A stretch of DNA of 12,611 bases from Bryobacterales bacterium (lineage in GTDB: Bacteria; Acidobacteriota; Terriglobia; Bryobacterales; Bryobacteraceae), in the NCBI GenBank assembly GCA_003487005.1, contig DNFG01000374.1:1-12611 (forward strand), given 5' to 3'. The notes under the pieces were generated by a model. It was not told where the DNA came from, did not search any database, and saw nothing but the letters and a program-made list of their open reading frames with translations. Shown here piece by piece: positions 1-9,844 of the stretch. A program made the position numbers and the translations under genes. Position 1 is the stretch's first letter. The number at the start of each line of letters is the position of its first letter.

Positions 1-986
1 GTCGCCGCCATGATCAGCAGGCCATCCAAGGATCGATAGCGGTCGATGGACTGCATCAGTTGGGTGGTGACCGCGTTGTACTCGCGCCCTCCCCCGCCGG
101 CGTCGGTCCCGACACCTTGAGGCTGCTTTCTGCTGCCAACGGAGTCGACTTCGTCTAGGAACAACACCACTGGCCGATTCTGGGCTGCCAAGTCGAAGAC
201 CCGGCGGATTTCGCCTGCCGTCGAGCCAATCCCCATGCTTACCAGTTCAGGACAGCGCACATGGTGAAAACTCGCGCGGAACTCCCCGGCTGTGGCCTCC
301 GCCAAGAGGTTCTTGCCGGTTCCTTGGGGTCCGTAGAGTAACACGCCATTTCGAACAACTCCATGGCCGCCTCGGCGAAAGCGATTACCGGCCACGACGT
401 CGATCTCCCGTTTGGCTTGCGATGATCCCCCCACATCCCTAAAGCGGACATGTGGGATCTCGACACTGGCCGCAACCGGCGAGGAAGGGACTACTTGGCT
501 GGTCGCTACAGGCCTACGTCGTACTCGAAGCGAGGACAGCGCCCAAATCATTAGGGCCGCCATTCCAAGAAACCAGATCAGATCGTTCCACGGACGAAGC
601 CCTGGGATTGCCTCGGCAACCGCATTCAGTGCCGAGGATAGTGCGGTGGTCGAGGTCACAAACACGAGCAATCTTGCAACTAGCAACACCAGTCTCGGTG
701 TTGGCCTCGGTAGCAGGAACAGCATGGCCCAACTCACCCCAAGAGCGACCGGGTTGTCACGGCGGTTGAGGACCCGGTACAGGAAGAGGTACTCACCAAT
801 GACAATTGCCGTGCCAAAGGTGGCTCGCCACAGCCACGCAGACCGCTCATCTGCGCTAGCATTTCGGGATCTGGTGTACAAGTAGTCGGCTTCCGCCCCC
901 AGAGCTTCCACACCTCGGCGCAAGCGCTGGCCCACCCAGTACGCCAGTCCCGAATTCCCAGCTTCGGAGCCGACCGCTCGCGGCAT
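1..986 (-). CDS. Membrane-anchored AAA+ ATPase, 3' end outside window
   Basis: The open frame runs from the ATG at 986 off the left edge; 328 residues are visible. The start is supported by AAGGA at 996-1000, nine bases upstream, and by the lack of any other ATG/GTG/TTG before the in-frame stop near 1080. Residues 55-151 hold about four hydrophobic segments (roughly 55-73, 79-93, 98-120, 134-151), so the N-terminus is probably an inner-membrane anchor. A linker leads to an AAA module: FRDVGG at 182-187, Walker A GPQGTGKN at 219-226, Walker B VVLFLDEVD at 273-281. The layout recalls FtsH-like or other membrane AAA proteins, but no protease or other effector domain is visible because the C-terminus is missing. 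Oddity: the Walker A Thr/Ser that normally ligates Mg2+ is Asn226. It is transcribed in the same direction as the hydrolase operon but separated from it by 287 bp. The AAA call is firm; the role is unknown. Confidence 0.85.
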   Translation of the reverse strand, partial: MPRAVGSEAGNSGLAYWVGQRLRRGVEALGAEADYLYTRSRNASADERSAWLWRATFGTAIVIGEYLFLYRVLNRRDNPVALGVSWAMLFLLPRPTPRLVLLVARLLVFVTSTTALSSALNAVAEAIPGLRPWNDLIWFLGMAALMIWALSSLRVRRRPVATSQVVPSSPVAASVEIPHVRFRDVGGSSQAKREIDVVAGNRFRRGGHGVVRNGVLLYGPQGTGKNLLAEATAGEFRASFHHVRCPELVSMGIGSTAGEIRRVFDLAAQNRPVVLFLDEVDSVGSRKQPQGVGTDAGGGGREYNAVTTQLMQSIDRYRSLDGLLIMAA

Positions 987-1055
987 GCGGAGTATTCCTT
1001 CCGAACACCCCCAGAATAACCGCTCCCCCCACAGTTCCGAAACAGAGTGATGGAG

Positions 1056-1083
1056 ATCAAAGGCTTGAACGGTCGCCAGTCAA
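1056..1083 (-). promoter_or_regulatory. Candidate sigma-70-type promoter for the AAA+ ATPase
   Basis: On the minus strand TTGACT (1078-1083; 5 of 6 to the -35 consensus) is followed after 16 bases by TTTGAT (1056-1061; 4 of 6 to the -10 consensus). This would leave a leader of about 65 bases before the ATG at 986. The match is modest and the spacer slightly short, so this is a suggestion only. Confidence 0.3.
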
Positions 1084-1165
1084 TCGACCCTTGGCACCTG
1101 CCCTGGGCTTCGCGGGAGCGTGCATCGGCGGAATCTCTCAGCCGCCTCATTCATTCCCGATAACA

Positions 1166-1183
1166 GATTGGGCATGCCCAGTC
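1166..1183. repeat. Palindrome with a 12-bp perfect core
   Basis: TGGGCATGCCCA (1169-1180) is a perfect 12-bp palindrome. It extends to 18 bp (1166-1183) with one mismatched pair. It lies in the gap between the end of the hydrolase operon and the ATPase gene. There is no loop and no T-tract, so it is not a normal intrinsic terminator; a dimeric-protein operator or chance are the alternatives. The rest of 987-1273 shows only short GC hairpins (for example around 1200-1225) without T-tracts. Confidence 0.35.
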
Positions 1184-1273
1184 TCGGCGTCCGATGCGGC
1201 GCCAAAGAGGAGCCGCCACACGCGCTGTGCAACCGATTCCCGTCGCGCCGCCCTAACTCTCTGGTCCCGGAAA

Positions 1274-2893
1274 TCAGTCGGCCCGCTTGCCCGATTCCGT
1301 CGCCAACTGCATCACATCAAGCCGAGCCTTGCGGACGTCCGGGATTGCGCCGGCCGTGCTATCGGGATGGAAATCGAGAATCAGATCCTTGTTGGGATCG
1401 TGACGCGGCCAAGTCGGCAGGCCCGCACCGTTGGGGTCGCCAGTTCTGGCGAAATTGACCCAGTAGCTTTGCGCGATCCGGGAGACCGCCTGATCTTCAG
1501 GCGATACCGTCGAGCCCGGACGTGCCGCCAGCGTCCCGAACACGAAGCCGATCTCGCCGCCGTGCGGGGCGCCGGTCCGCATCCGCTCCCGCATCGCCGT
1601 CGGGACGTAGGAGAACCGGTAGCGGTAGGCGGGCGAACCGTTGGCCGCGAACGCATTGGCGGCGAAGCGGGCCGGTTCGGCCTGGCCGAAGTCGTCATTC
1701 GCGCGCATCACCATCGTTGCCAGATCGGCGGTTCCGTCGGGGTCGTAGGCCGCCTTCGCCTGCTCGCTCCACTTCCCGAACCTCGCGAAGAACTGCTCCT
1801 TCGTCGTGGCCCTCACCCGGTTCCCCGCGGTGTCGGCGCTGTTGCTGCCAACCATGATCGGAACCCGCAGTTGGCGCCTGGCCTTGTAGGCGGTCTCGGC
1901 CGTTTCCGTAATGAGCTTGCCATCCAGGATCGGTGTTGTCTCGTGGGAAGGTCCCCTCGCGCCCGGTTGGGCCGGTGCTCCGCGAAGGACCTCTTCCGCA
2001 CTCATCGCGCGCAGCTTGGCCAGTGCCGCCTCGTCCGTGCCCTCGATTCCCATCGAGCGCGCGAACTCAATCCCGATCGTCTCGGCCGACACCGGATAGT
2101 TCGGATCGGCGCCGTCCTCGCGCATCGGGCGCGCAGTCAGCACGCTGTCGCGTGAACCACCCGACTGCGCGATCGCCTTGTGGAAGAGACCTCGCGCCAT
2201 GGGCGAAGCCAGCAGGCTGTGCACCGACACTCCGCCAGCGGAGAACCCAAAGATCGTCACGTTGTTAGGATCGCCTCCAAACGCGGCGATGTTGCGCTTC
2301 ACCCACTGCAGGGCCGCGATCTGGTCCATGTAAGCGTAGTTGCCCTTGGTCTCGCCGGGCCGCTCGCGGCTCAACGCGGGGAAGGAGAAAAACCCGAAGC
2401 GCCCCAAACGATAATTGATCGAGACCAGGACGACGCCTTGCTTCGCGAACCGCACCCCGGAGGTATTGGGCGAGGAGCCGGAGCCGCCCACGAACCCACC
2501 GCCGTGGATCCACACCATCACCGGCAGCTTCGCCCTGGCTGCCGCGCTCTCAGGACGCCAGACATTCAGGAAAAGACAGTTTTCCGACGGCGCCGGAGGC
2601 TCATTCGCGCCGGCGGCTTGCGGCGGGCCGAACCGCCCCTGCATGCAGTTGGCTCCGAATTCCGCCGCCGGCCGAACGCCTGTCCACGGCGCAACCGGCT
2701 GAGGAGGCCGCCACCGCAACTCGCCCACCGGGGGCGCCGCGAAGGGAATGCCCTTATACGCCACAACGCCGTCTTCCACCACTCCCTGCAGTTGGCCGCT
2801 GTCCACTCGCACCAGGGCAGTCGTCTGCTGCGCAGCGCCGGCAGTCGTCGCGGCCAGCCAACACAATAGAACCGTTCGCATTCTGTTAGTCAT
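1274..2893 (-). CDS. Exported type B carboxylesterase
   Basis: A 539-residue protein, the usual length for the carboxylesterase type B (PF00135) family, which hydrolyses carboxylic esters through a Ser-acid-His triad. Residues 1-22 form a signal peptide. An early family block reads YKGIPFAAPPVGELRW (46-61), the oxyanion loop is HGGG (130-133), and the nucleophile elbow is GFSAGG with Ser218. The catalytic His is probably His444 in GAPHGGE. The acid position falls in GSNSADT, giving Asp354 where most members have Glu (GxxxDEG). GFSAGG replaces the common GESAGG. The start at 2893 is preferred over the in-frame ATG at 2881 because AGGA lies about six bases upstream of it. This is the last gene of the operon. 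The fold and hydrolase role are secure; the substrate is not. A p-nitrobenzyl-esterase-like or feruloyl-type activity would fit equally. Confidence 0.93.
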   Translation of the reverse strand: MTNRMRTVLLCWLAATTAGAAQQTTALVRVDSGQLQGVVEDGVVAYKGIPFAAPPVGELRWRPPQPVAPWTGVRPAAEFGANCMQGRFGPPQAAGANEPPAPSENCLFLNVWRPESAAARAKLPVMVWIHGGGFVGGSGSSPNTSGVRFAKQGVVLVSINYRLGRFGFFSFPALSRERPGETKGNYAYMDQIAALQWVKRNIAAFGGDPNNVTIFGFSAGGVSVHSLLASPMARGLFHKAIAQSGGSRDSVLTARPMREDGADPNYPVSAETIGIEFARSMGIEGTDEAALAKLRAMSAEEVLRGAPAQPGARGPSHETTPILDGKLITETAETAYKARRQLRVPIMVGSNSADTAGNRVRATTKEQFFARFGKWSEQAKAAYDPDGTADLATMVMRANDDFGQAEPARFAANAFAANGSPAYRYRFSYVPTAMRERMRTGAPHGGEIGFVFGTLAARPGSTVSPEDQAVSRIAQSYWVNFARTGDPNGAGLPTWPRHDPNKDLILDFHPDSTAGAIPDVRKARLDVMQLATESGKRAD

Positions 2894-2926
2894 TTGGATC
2901 CTGCGCCTTCTCTCGCCTGCTCTTCT

Positions 2927-4009
2927 TCAGTCCAGCTTCTTGTCCGACAGGAACTTCGACATCAGGTCGGCCACTTGTTTGTTGTTCAGATCGGAGAACG
3001 GGAAGTGCGTGTTCCCGCGAATCCCCACCTCCGGCAGGTGCACCACGGTCACGTCGCCGCCGTACCGGTTGACGGTGTCGCGCCACTCTCGGGCCATCTC
3101 CAGCCGGACCCGCCACCCATCCTGCCCGGGATTGTCGCTGGGCTTTTCCGGAATGAAATCACCGTAGAAGATGACGATGGGGATCTTCGTGAGCTTCAGG
3201 AACTCGGCCTTCGGAATGCCGATCGCCGCGAGAGTCCCGCCGGAGCTCGGGAGTGGCTCCGGAACTTCTCCCTCGGGAAACAGGAAGCCGTTGCCCGGCT
3301 CGTACGAGACGATTCCTCGCACGTTTCCGGTCTTCAGAACAGTCAGCCAACCCAATCCACCGCCTTGCGAGTGCGTGACGAAAACCGCCGGACCGATCTT
3401 GTTGAACAGCGCCGCGAAAGCGCCGGCGTTCACCTCGGGATCGAATGGCCCCACGTTGGGCGTCATCTGACGGAAGTATTGGTTAAGGGCTTCCGGATCC
3501 TTCGAGAACTGAACTCCCGGAAAGAACTCCGGCCAGATACCCAATCGGAACGTTCCGAACCAGCCCTGTTCATCCGGCGTTGCGTCCACCGTTGCTGTGA
3601 CCGTGCCGCGGCCCGCGTTGCCGCGGCGCGGCTGATTGATCAGATAGACCGGAAATCGTCGGCGGAGGAAGATCGTCTGGAAACCCTCGCGTCCATCGGG
3701 AGTCGTCTCCCAGGTCTTTGTGAACTGGCCGAAGCCATGCAGAAAGACAAGCGGGAGTTTCCGCCTGTTTGCCGGAATCTGATAGAACACGTACGCATGG
3801 TCGCCATGCAAGGTCTGTCCGTCAGGCGTCGGCTGCTTGTGGTTGAAGGTTCCGGGATTCCCTATGACTCTGCCGCCGGCGGCAAAGCTGCCTTGCTCCT
3901 GGATCACCAGGGGCTCCGGCGTTCCCGCTGGTTGGGCGCTGGCACCTGCCGGAACAAGAACCGCGGCGCACAGAAGCGGCGTCACGACGACTGCTTTGAG
4001 ATGTCTCAT
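2927..4009 (-). CDS. Exported alpha/beta-hydrolase (Ser nucleophile, HSQGG type)
   Basis: A 360-residue protein from the ATG at 4009. Residues 1-25 form a signal peptide with an Ala-rich end (AGASA). HGFG (91-94) is the oxyanion-hole region after the first core strand. Ser214 sits in THSQGGG and is the expected nucleophile. His335 in GNTHFPFSD is the expected base. The acid may be Glu237 in SYEPG, directly after the following strand, or Asp284 in FYGDF; the sequence alone does not decide. The frame extends to a GTG at 4027, but GGAGA at 4017-4021 sits seven bases before the ATG and the signal peptide then begins cleanly. It follows the dienelactone-hydrolase-like gene by 22 bases and precedes the type B esterase by 33. 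General esterase or lipase-like activity is likely; no specific substrate can be named. Confidence 0.88.
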   Translation of the reverse strand: MRHLKAVVVTPLLCAAVLVPAGASAQPAGTPEPLVIQEQGSFAAGGRVIGNPGTFNHKQPTPDGQTLHGDHAYVFYQIPANRRKLPLVFLHGFGQFTKTWETTPDGREGFQTIFLRRRFPVYLINQPRRGNAGRGTVTATVDATPDEQGWFGTFRLGIWPEFFPGVQFSKDPEALNQYFRQMTPNVGPFDPEVNAGAFAALFNKIGPAVFVTHSQGGGLGWLTVLKTGNVRGIVSYEPGNGFLFPEGEVPEPLPSSGGTLAAIGIPKAEFLKLTKIPIVIFYGDFIPEKPSDNPGQDGWRVRLEMAREWRDTVNRYGGDVTVVHLPEVGIRGNTHFPFSDLNNKQVADLMSKFLSDKKLD

Positions 4010-4016
4010 CGATCTG

Positions 4017-4021
4017 TCTCC
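4017..4021 (-). promoter_or_regulatory. Ribosome binding site deciding the start at 4009
   Basis: GGAGA on the minus strand lies seven bases upstream of the ATG at 4009. The longer in-frame start (GTG at 4027) has no comparable site and would overlap the region just after the upstream stop at 4032. The shorter protein is therefore preferred. Confidence 0.6.
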
Positions 4022-4031
4022 ACTCACATGA

Positions 4032-6216
<2,185 letters not shown>

Positions 6217-6217
<1 letters not shown>

Positions 6218-7041
6218 TATCTGCTTTCTTTGAAAACCTCTTTGGCAACCCCAACAGCGGTTACCGCACTCGGCCAGCCCGCATAGAACGCCAGGTGCGT
6301 GATGGCCTCGATCAGCTCCTCCTGCGTCAGTCCGTTCTGGCGCGCGATGCGCAGGTGCGACCGGAGCTGGTCCGGACGGTTCAACGCAATCAGCGCCGCC
6401 ACGGTGGCCAGGCTTCGATCGCGTTTCGACAAATCCGGCCGCTCCCAGATGTCGCCGTAGAGCACATCGTCGGTGATCTGGGCCAGCTTGGGCGCGAAGT
6501 CACCGATCGCGCCTTGCGACGGTCGCGGCCGGGGGCCGGGGCTGGATGTCTGACCGCGTAGCGGAGCTCCGTATTCTGCGTCGCTGACCTTCTCCATCCA
6601 GTCAACCGTCTTGCCTTCGAGTTGCTCCGTAATTGCGATGTGCGTCATCGAGCTGTTCGGTGCTGCCCCATGCCAATGCTTCTGACCGGGCGGAATCCAA
6701 ACCACGTCCCCCTGGCGGATTTCGTCGATCGCATCGCCCCATCGCTGCACCCGGCCCGTGCCCGCCGTCACGATCAGCGTCTGCCCCAACGGATGAACGT
6801 GCCACGCCGTTCTGGCGCCGGGTTCAAACAGCACTCGGGCGCCTGAGACCCGCCCAGGCGCGCTCGCCCGGAAGGGGGAATCCACCCGCGCCGAACCGGT
6901 GAAGTGGTCTGCCGGCGCCGCCTGGGGAGGTTGCGTGCCACCCCTCGTAATTCGGATTTGTTCCGCCTGTGCCGAGGTTTGACTTTGAGCGGCCGCCGGA
7001 AGCATGCTGAGCGCTACTCCAATCGCTGCCAGGATTCTCAT
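6217..7041 (-). CDS. Exported cupin - carboxymuconolactone decarboxylase fusion
   Basis: A 274-residue two-domain protein with a signal peptide (1-22). The cupin domain spans about residues 67-140: [10 protein letters not shown] supplies His81 and His83, [10 protein letters not shown] supplies His122/His124, with Gln87 at the place where the classical cupin motif has Glu. The second domain, about 181-270, is of the carboxymuconolactone decarboxylase (CMD, PF02627) type: [20 protein letters not shown], then [30 protein letters not shown]. It lacks the CxxC of the AhpD branch, so peroxidase activity is unlikely. The start ATG at 7041 overlaps the upstream stop as ATGA, with AGGTGG seven bases before it (7049-7054). 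Such fusions occur beside oxidoreductases and hydrolases; the reaction of the fused protein is not established from sequence. A role in decarboxylation or isomerisation of a lactone/keto-acid intermediate is inference. Confidence 0.9.
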
Positions 7042-8381
7042 TGGTTGCCCACCTGAACGACAATCAACTTCTTCTGGTCGCGGAGCAGCAGTTTGCCGTC
7101 GGCCAGCGCCAGTGGCGCCCAGTTATTGCCCGCTTCCAGCAGTTCGGCACTGGCCAGTGGTTTGAAACCGGCCGGATCGGGTTCGATCACATACAGCTTC
7201 TTGCCGCCGTCGGTGGCGAGAAGCAGACCATCGGCAAGTATGGCGCCGCCTTTGGAGAACGCCGGATCCTGTCCAGTCTTCCACTTGACCTCCCCGCTCA
7301 TGCTCATGCTCACCAGACCATCGCGCCGTTCGTTGGTCGTGTACTGCACATAGAAATGGTCCTTGTACAAAACCGGCGGCTGCGTGTGAGCGCCGAAGTC
7401 AACGTGCTTGAACAGCTCGGTCACGCCGTAGGACCCGTCCGCATTCTTCGCGACCTGAATCATGGCCGTCCCTGCGTTGTAACCGCCCGCCAGCAACATC
7501 CGCCCTTGGCCGGCGTCCACCGCGTGAGCCACCGGGATCCAGCAATTGAAATTGTTGTAGGTCCACAGGACCTTCCCTGTGAAAGGGTCAATCCCGTTGA
7601 CGCTGCCGCCCCGAGCGGAGCGGCCAAAACCTTGTGCGGCGGTGATCATCACCAGATGATCTTCCGTCCCGACCTTGACCACGGAGGGAGTCACGTACGA
7701 GGTCCCGCTGTTGAGCGGAGAAGACTGCGCGGCCGCGCCAGTCAGCGGAGCCGTTTTCCATTTGACCTCGCCGCTCGCCTTGTCGTAGGCGACCACACCG
7801 GCTTGGGGCGCCTGCGACGCCACAATCAGCAGATTGCGATAAATCAGCGGATTCTGAACGATGCCCCATATGGGCAGTTGCCCGCCGGCGGCGGGTGGCG
7901 CAAAGGGGCTGGCCGGAACCGCGCCGCCGCCGCCGAAGTCCGTCCAAATGTTCTTGTGCCAGACAGGCTTTTGCGTAACCGTGCTCAGACAGTACAAATC
8001 CCCCGTCATCCCCACCGTGTAGACGTGGTTGCCGTCCACCGTCGGCGTGGTTCGGGATCCGGGGAACTCCACCTTGCCTGGAGCGGGGTAGGCAAAAGTC
8101 CAGAGTTCCTTGCCGTTCGAGAAGTCGTAGACCCGCAGCGTGTCGCCAACCTTGTCGTCGCGATCCAGCAGATACACCTTGCCGGCGCTGACGGCAGGCC
8201 CCCCGAAACCGATGCCGAGCGGGGCCGTCCAGAGCACCTTCGGGCCCTCCGCGGGCCAAGTGCGCAGAATCCCCTTTTCGGCCGAGGTGCCGTCCCGTTT
8301 CGGCCCGTAATACTGTGGCCAATCCGCGCCAAACGCGCATGCCACCATCAGCGGCACGAAGATCGTCGTTCTGAGTTTCAT
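7038..8381 (-). CDS. Exported PQQ-like beta-propeller protein (second of pair)
   Basis: A 447-residue protein, mature from about residue 19, beginning ADWPQYYGP. Repeated PQQ-type blades end in a (G)x(V)xW motif: [11 protein letters not shown] (84-94), [11 protein letters not shown] (198-208), [11 protein letters not shown] (263-273), [10 protein letters not shown] (358-367). They suggest a seven- or eight-bladed propeller. It is shorter than quinoprotein alcohol dehydrogenases (about 600 residues) and shows no cytochrome c CxxCH, so PQQ binding or catalysis is unproven; scaffolding or ligand binding is equally possible. The frame is open upstream to 8660, but that extension is low-quality sequence inside the preceding gene. 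The ATG at 8381 has GAGGA at 8387-8391, which overlaps the upstream TGA (8390-8392). The upstream neighbour is a second, divergent PQQ-like protein. Confidence 0.9.
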   Translation of the reverse strand: MKLRTTIFVPLMVACAFGADWPQYYGPKRDGTSAEKGILRTWPAEGPKVLWTAPLGIGFGGPAVSAGKVYLLDRDDKVGDTLRVYDFSNGKELWTFAYPAPGKVEFPGSRTTPTVDGNHVYTVGMTGDLYCLSTVTQKPVWHKNIWTDFGGGGAVPASPFAPPAAGGQLPIWGIVQNPLIYRNLLIVASQAPQAGVVAYDKASGEVKWKTAPLTGAAAQSSPLNSGTSYVTPSVVKVGTEDHLVMITAAQGFGRSARGGSVNGIDPFTGKVLWTYNNFNCWIPVAHAVDAGQGRMLLAGGYNAGTAMIQVAKNADGSYGVTELFKHVDFGAHTQPPVLYKDHFYVQYTTNERRDGLVSMSMSGEVKWKTGQDPAFSKGGAILADGLLLATDGGKKLYVIEPDPAGFKPLASAELLEAGNNWAPLALADGKLLLRDQKKLIVVQVGNQ

Positions 8382-8386
8382 GTTGT

Positions 8387-8391
8387 TCCTC
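8387..8391 (-). promoter_or_regulatory. Ribosome binding site overlapping the upstream stop, deciding the start at 8381
   Basis: The minus strand reads TGAGGAACAACATG. The stop of the first PQQ-like gene (TGA, 8390-8392) shares bases with GAGGA, five bases before the ATG at 8381. This supports the 447-residue product over a frame 93 residues longer and implies reinitiation by ribosomes finishing the upstream gene. Confidence 0.65.
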
Positions 8392-9844
8392 ACCGGCCGG
8401 TCCCTTTCTCCTGCTGCTTTCCGGACTCGCTCTCCTTCGCCGAGATGGCGAGCAACCGGGTTCTCGTCATCACGTACAGCACTCCGTTGGCTGCGACTGG
8501 GGTGCTGTACACCGAGTCGCCCATATCGATCACCACGGGCTTCGCCGGCTTCGCATCCGCCTTGAAGACCGCAAGATCCCCGTCGGCGTCGCCCAGGTAA
8601 ACCTTTCCGTCCGCCAGCAGCGGAGAGCCCCAGACCGGAGATTTCAAATCGTACGTCCAATGCGGCGTTCCGGTCCTGGCGTCCAGGCAGTGCAGAACGC
8701 CATCGAAATCGGACAAAAAGGCCAGCCCGTTGCCAACCGCCGCCGTCGAAATAGACCGGTTGATCTTGTCGTAGTGCCAGACCTTCCCGGATTCTGTGAT
8801 GTCACCCCGTTTTGCGGGATTGATGAGGTAGGCGCCGCCACGCCCGCTGCCGCTATCGGGATCCTGACCGGCGCTCATCAGCACGTTGCCTTCGCTGAAC
8901 ATAGGCGTGGAAATCCCGGAATTGCGCGCCCCGGGCGCGATGCCCTTGGGGTTCAGATCGAATTTCCAGAGCCTCTCTCCCGTGCGCGCACGGAACCCGT
9001 ACAGCCACCCGTCTCCTCCCGCGAAGAAAGCCTGCTGTACCCCGTCCACCAGCCCGAGAGCCGGAGAAGACCACTGGCCGTTCAGGATGCCCTCGCCCGG
9101 AGAGTTGTCCCGCCAAACAACTTTTCCAGTGTTCTTATCGACGGCGAGGAAGCTGGGGGCCTTCGGAGAGGGGAGTTCCTCATCATTCCGCCCATTCGAC
9201 GTTCCAACAAAGACCAGCTCCTCCCAAATGACCGGCGACGAATTGGCCATGTGGCGCTGGTACACGCCCAGTTCCTTCATCATGTCGAGCTTCCAGACGA
9301 TGTCGGCATGGTTGGAAGTCTTGTGGACTTCGTCCTGAAAGGGTCCATCGTTGTTGCCGTCCAGAAACCCTTCGGTGTCCAGGCAAACCAGCTCTCCGCG
9401 GTTGCTCACGTAATAGATCCGGTCTCCTTCCACCGCCGGAGAAGAGCAGACCCCCTGCTCGGGAAAGTCGTTTTGCGCTCCGGACGCCAGTTTGTCCGTG
9501 ACGGCCTGCCACAGGAACTTGCCGTCGGACTCCCGGAAGCACATGAGTACGCCCCGGTCACCCTCGACCGCGGGGTCTCTCGGATTGCCATTGTTCGTGC
9601 CGAGGAAGATTTTCCCGCCGGCCACGACAGGGTTTCCATACGACGTCGAACCGATCTGAGCGGTCCATCTGACGTTCTTGCCGCTCTTCACGTCCCAGGT
9701 CTCCGGAAGGTCCTTCACGGCGGACGCCATGTTCCGTTGCGCCGTACCACCCCACATTGGCCAGTCCTGGGAGAACAGCGGGCTCAGGGCGGCAGCCGTC
9801 AGCGCCAATCCCGCGGCGATGTGCCGGGCCATTCGTTCACGCAT
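8390..9844 (-). CDS. Exported PQQ-like beta-propeller protein (first of pair)
   Basis: A 484-residue protein with a signal peptide (about 1-26), maturing near SQDWPMWGG. The numbering counts the ATG at 9844 as 1. PQQ-type repeats include CFRESDGKFLW (102-112), AVDKNTGKVVW (234-244), GFRARTGERLW (283-293) and CLDARTGTPHW (386-396), spread along the whole chain. An insertion, DTEGFLDGNNDGPF (156-169), has the Asp/Asn spacing of a calcium-loop-like segment. No haem c motif is present, and the chain is shorter than methanol/alcohol quinoprotein dehydrogenases, so an enzymatic role cannot be claimed. A GTG one codon upstream (9847) is possible. The ATG is preferred because it gives a TGATG overlap with the stop of the esterase gene. 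It shares the DWP mature N-terminus and repeat type with the next gene but differs in length and sequence, so the two are old or separate relatives rather than a recent duplication. Confidence 0.9.
   Translation of the reverse strand: MRERMARHIAAGLALTAAALSPLFSQDWPMWGGTAQRNMASAVKDLPETWDVKSGKNVRWTAQIGSTSYGNPVVAGGKIFLGTNNGNPRDPAVEGDRGVLMCFRESDGKFLWQAVTDKLASGAQNDFPEQGVCSSPAVEGDRIYYVSNRGELVCLDTEGFLDGNNDGPFQDEVHKTSNHADIVWKLDMMKELGVYQRHMANSSPVIWEELVFVGTSNGRNDEELPSPKAPSFLAVDKNTGKVVWRDNSPGEGILNGQWSSPALGLVDGVQQAFFAGGDGWLYGFRARTGERLWKFDLNPKGIAPGARNSGISTPMFSEGNVLMSAGQDPDSGSGRGGAYLINPAKRGDITESGKVWHYDKINRSISTAAVGNGLAFLSDFDGVLHCLDARTGTPHWTYDLKSPVWGSPLLADGKVYLGDADGDLAVFKADAKPAKPVVIDMGDSVYSTPVAANGVLYVMTRTRLLAISAKESESGKQQEKGTGR

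Noticed and set aside
1..986. FtsH protease
   Set aside because: The AAA module is similar in type, but the N-terminal membrane part has about four hydrophobic segments rather than FtsH's two, and no zinc protease domain is visible in the window.
734..1150. Minus-strand frame of 138 codons upstream of and overlapping the AAA+ gene
   Set aside because: It overlaps the membrane ATPase in a different frame, shows no domain, and has no better start signal than the ATPase.
1184..1273. Possible operon terminator downstream of the carboxylesterase
   Set aside because: Only short GC arms (for example GCGGC/GCCGC around 1200-1225) are present and no T-tract follows on the minus strand.
7041..8600. 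Long plus-strand open frame of 519 codons opposite the second PQQ-like gene
   Set aside because: It is antisense to a clear propeller protein, has Arg/His-rich low-quality sequence without recognisable domains, and its openness follows from codon bias of the GC-rich minus-strand gene. The same holds for plus-strand frames at 1091-2155, 2894-4132, 4314-5726, 5240-6286 and 8660-9946.
8382..8660. 93-codon extension of the second PQQ-like gene
   Set aside because: It overlaps the end of the first PQQ-like gene and has no propeller repeats; a good ribosome binding site and signal peptide start at 8381.
7038..9844. Quinoprotein alcohol dehydrogenase pair
   Set aside because: Both proteins are shorter than that family, lack a haem c site, and no catalytic residues could be identified with confidence; kept as PQQ-like propellers.
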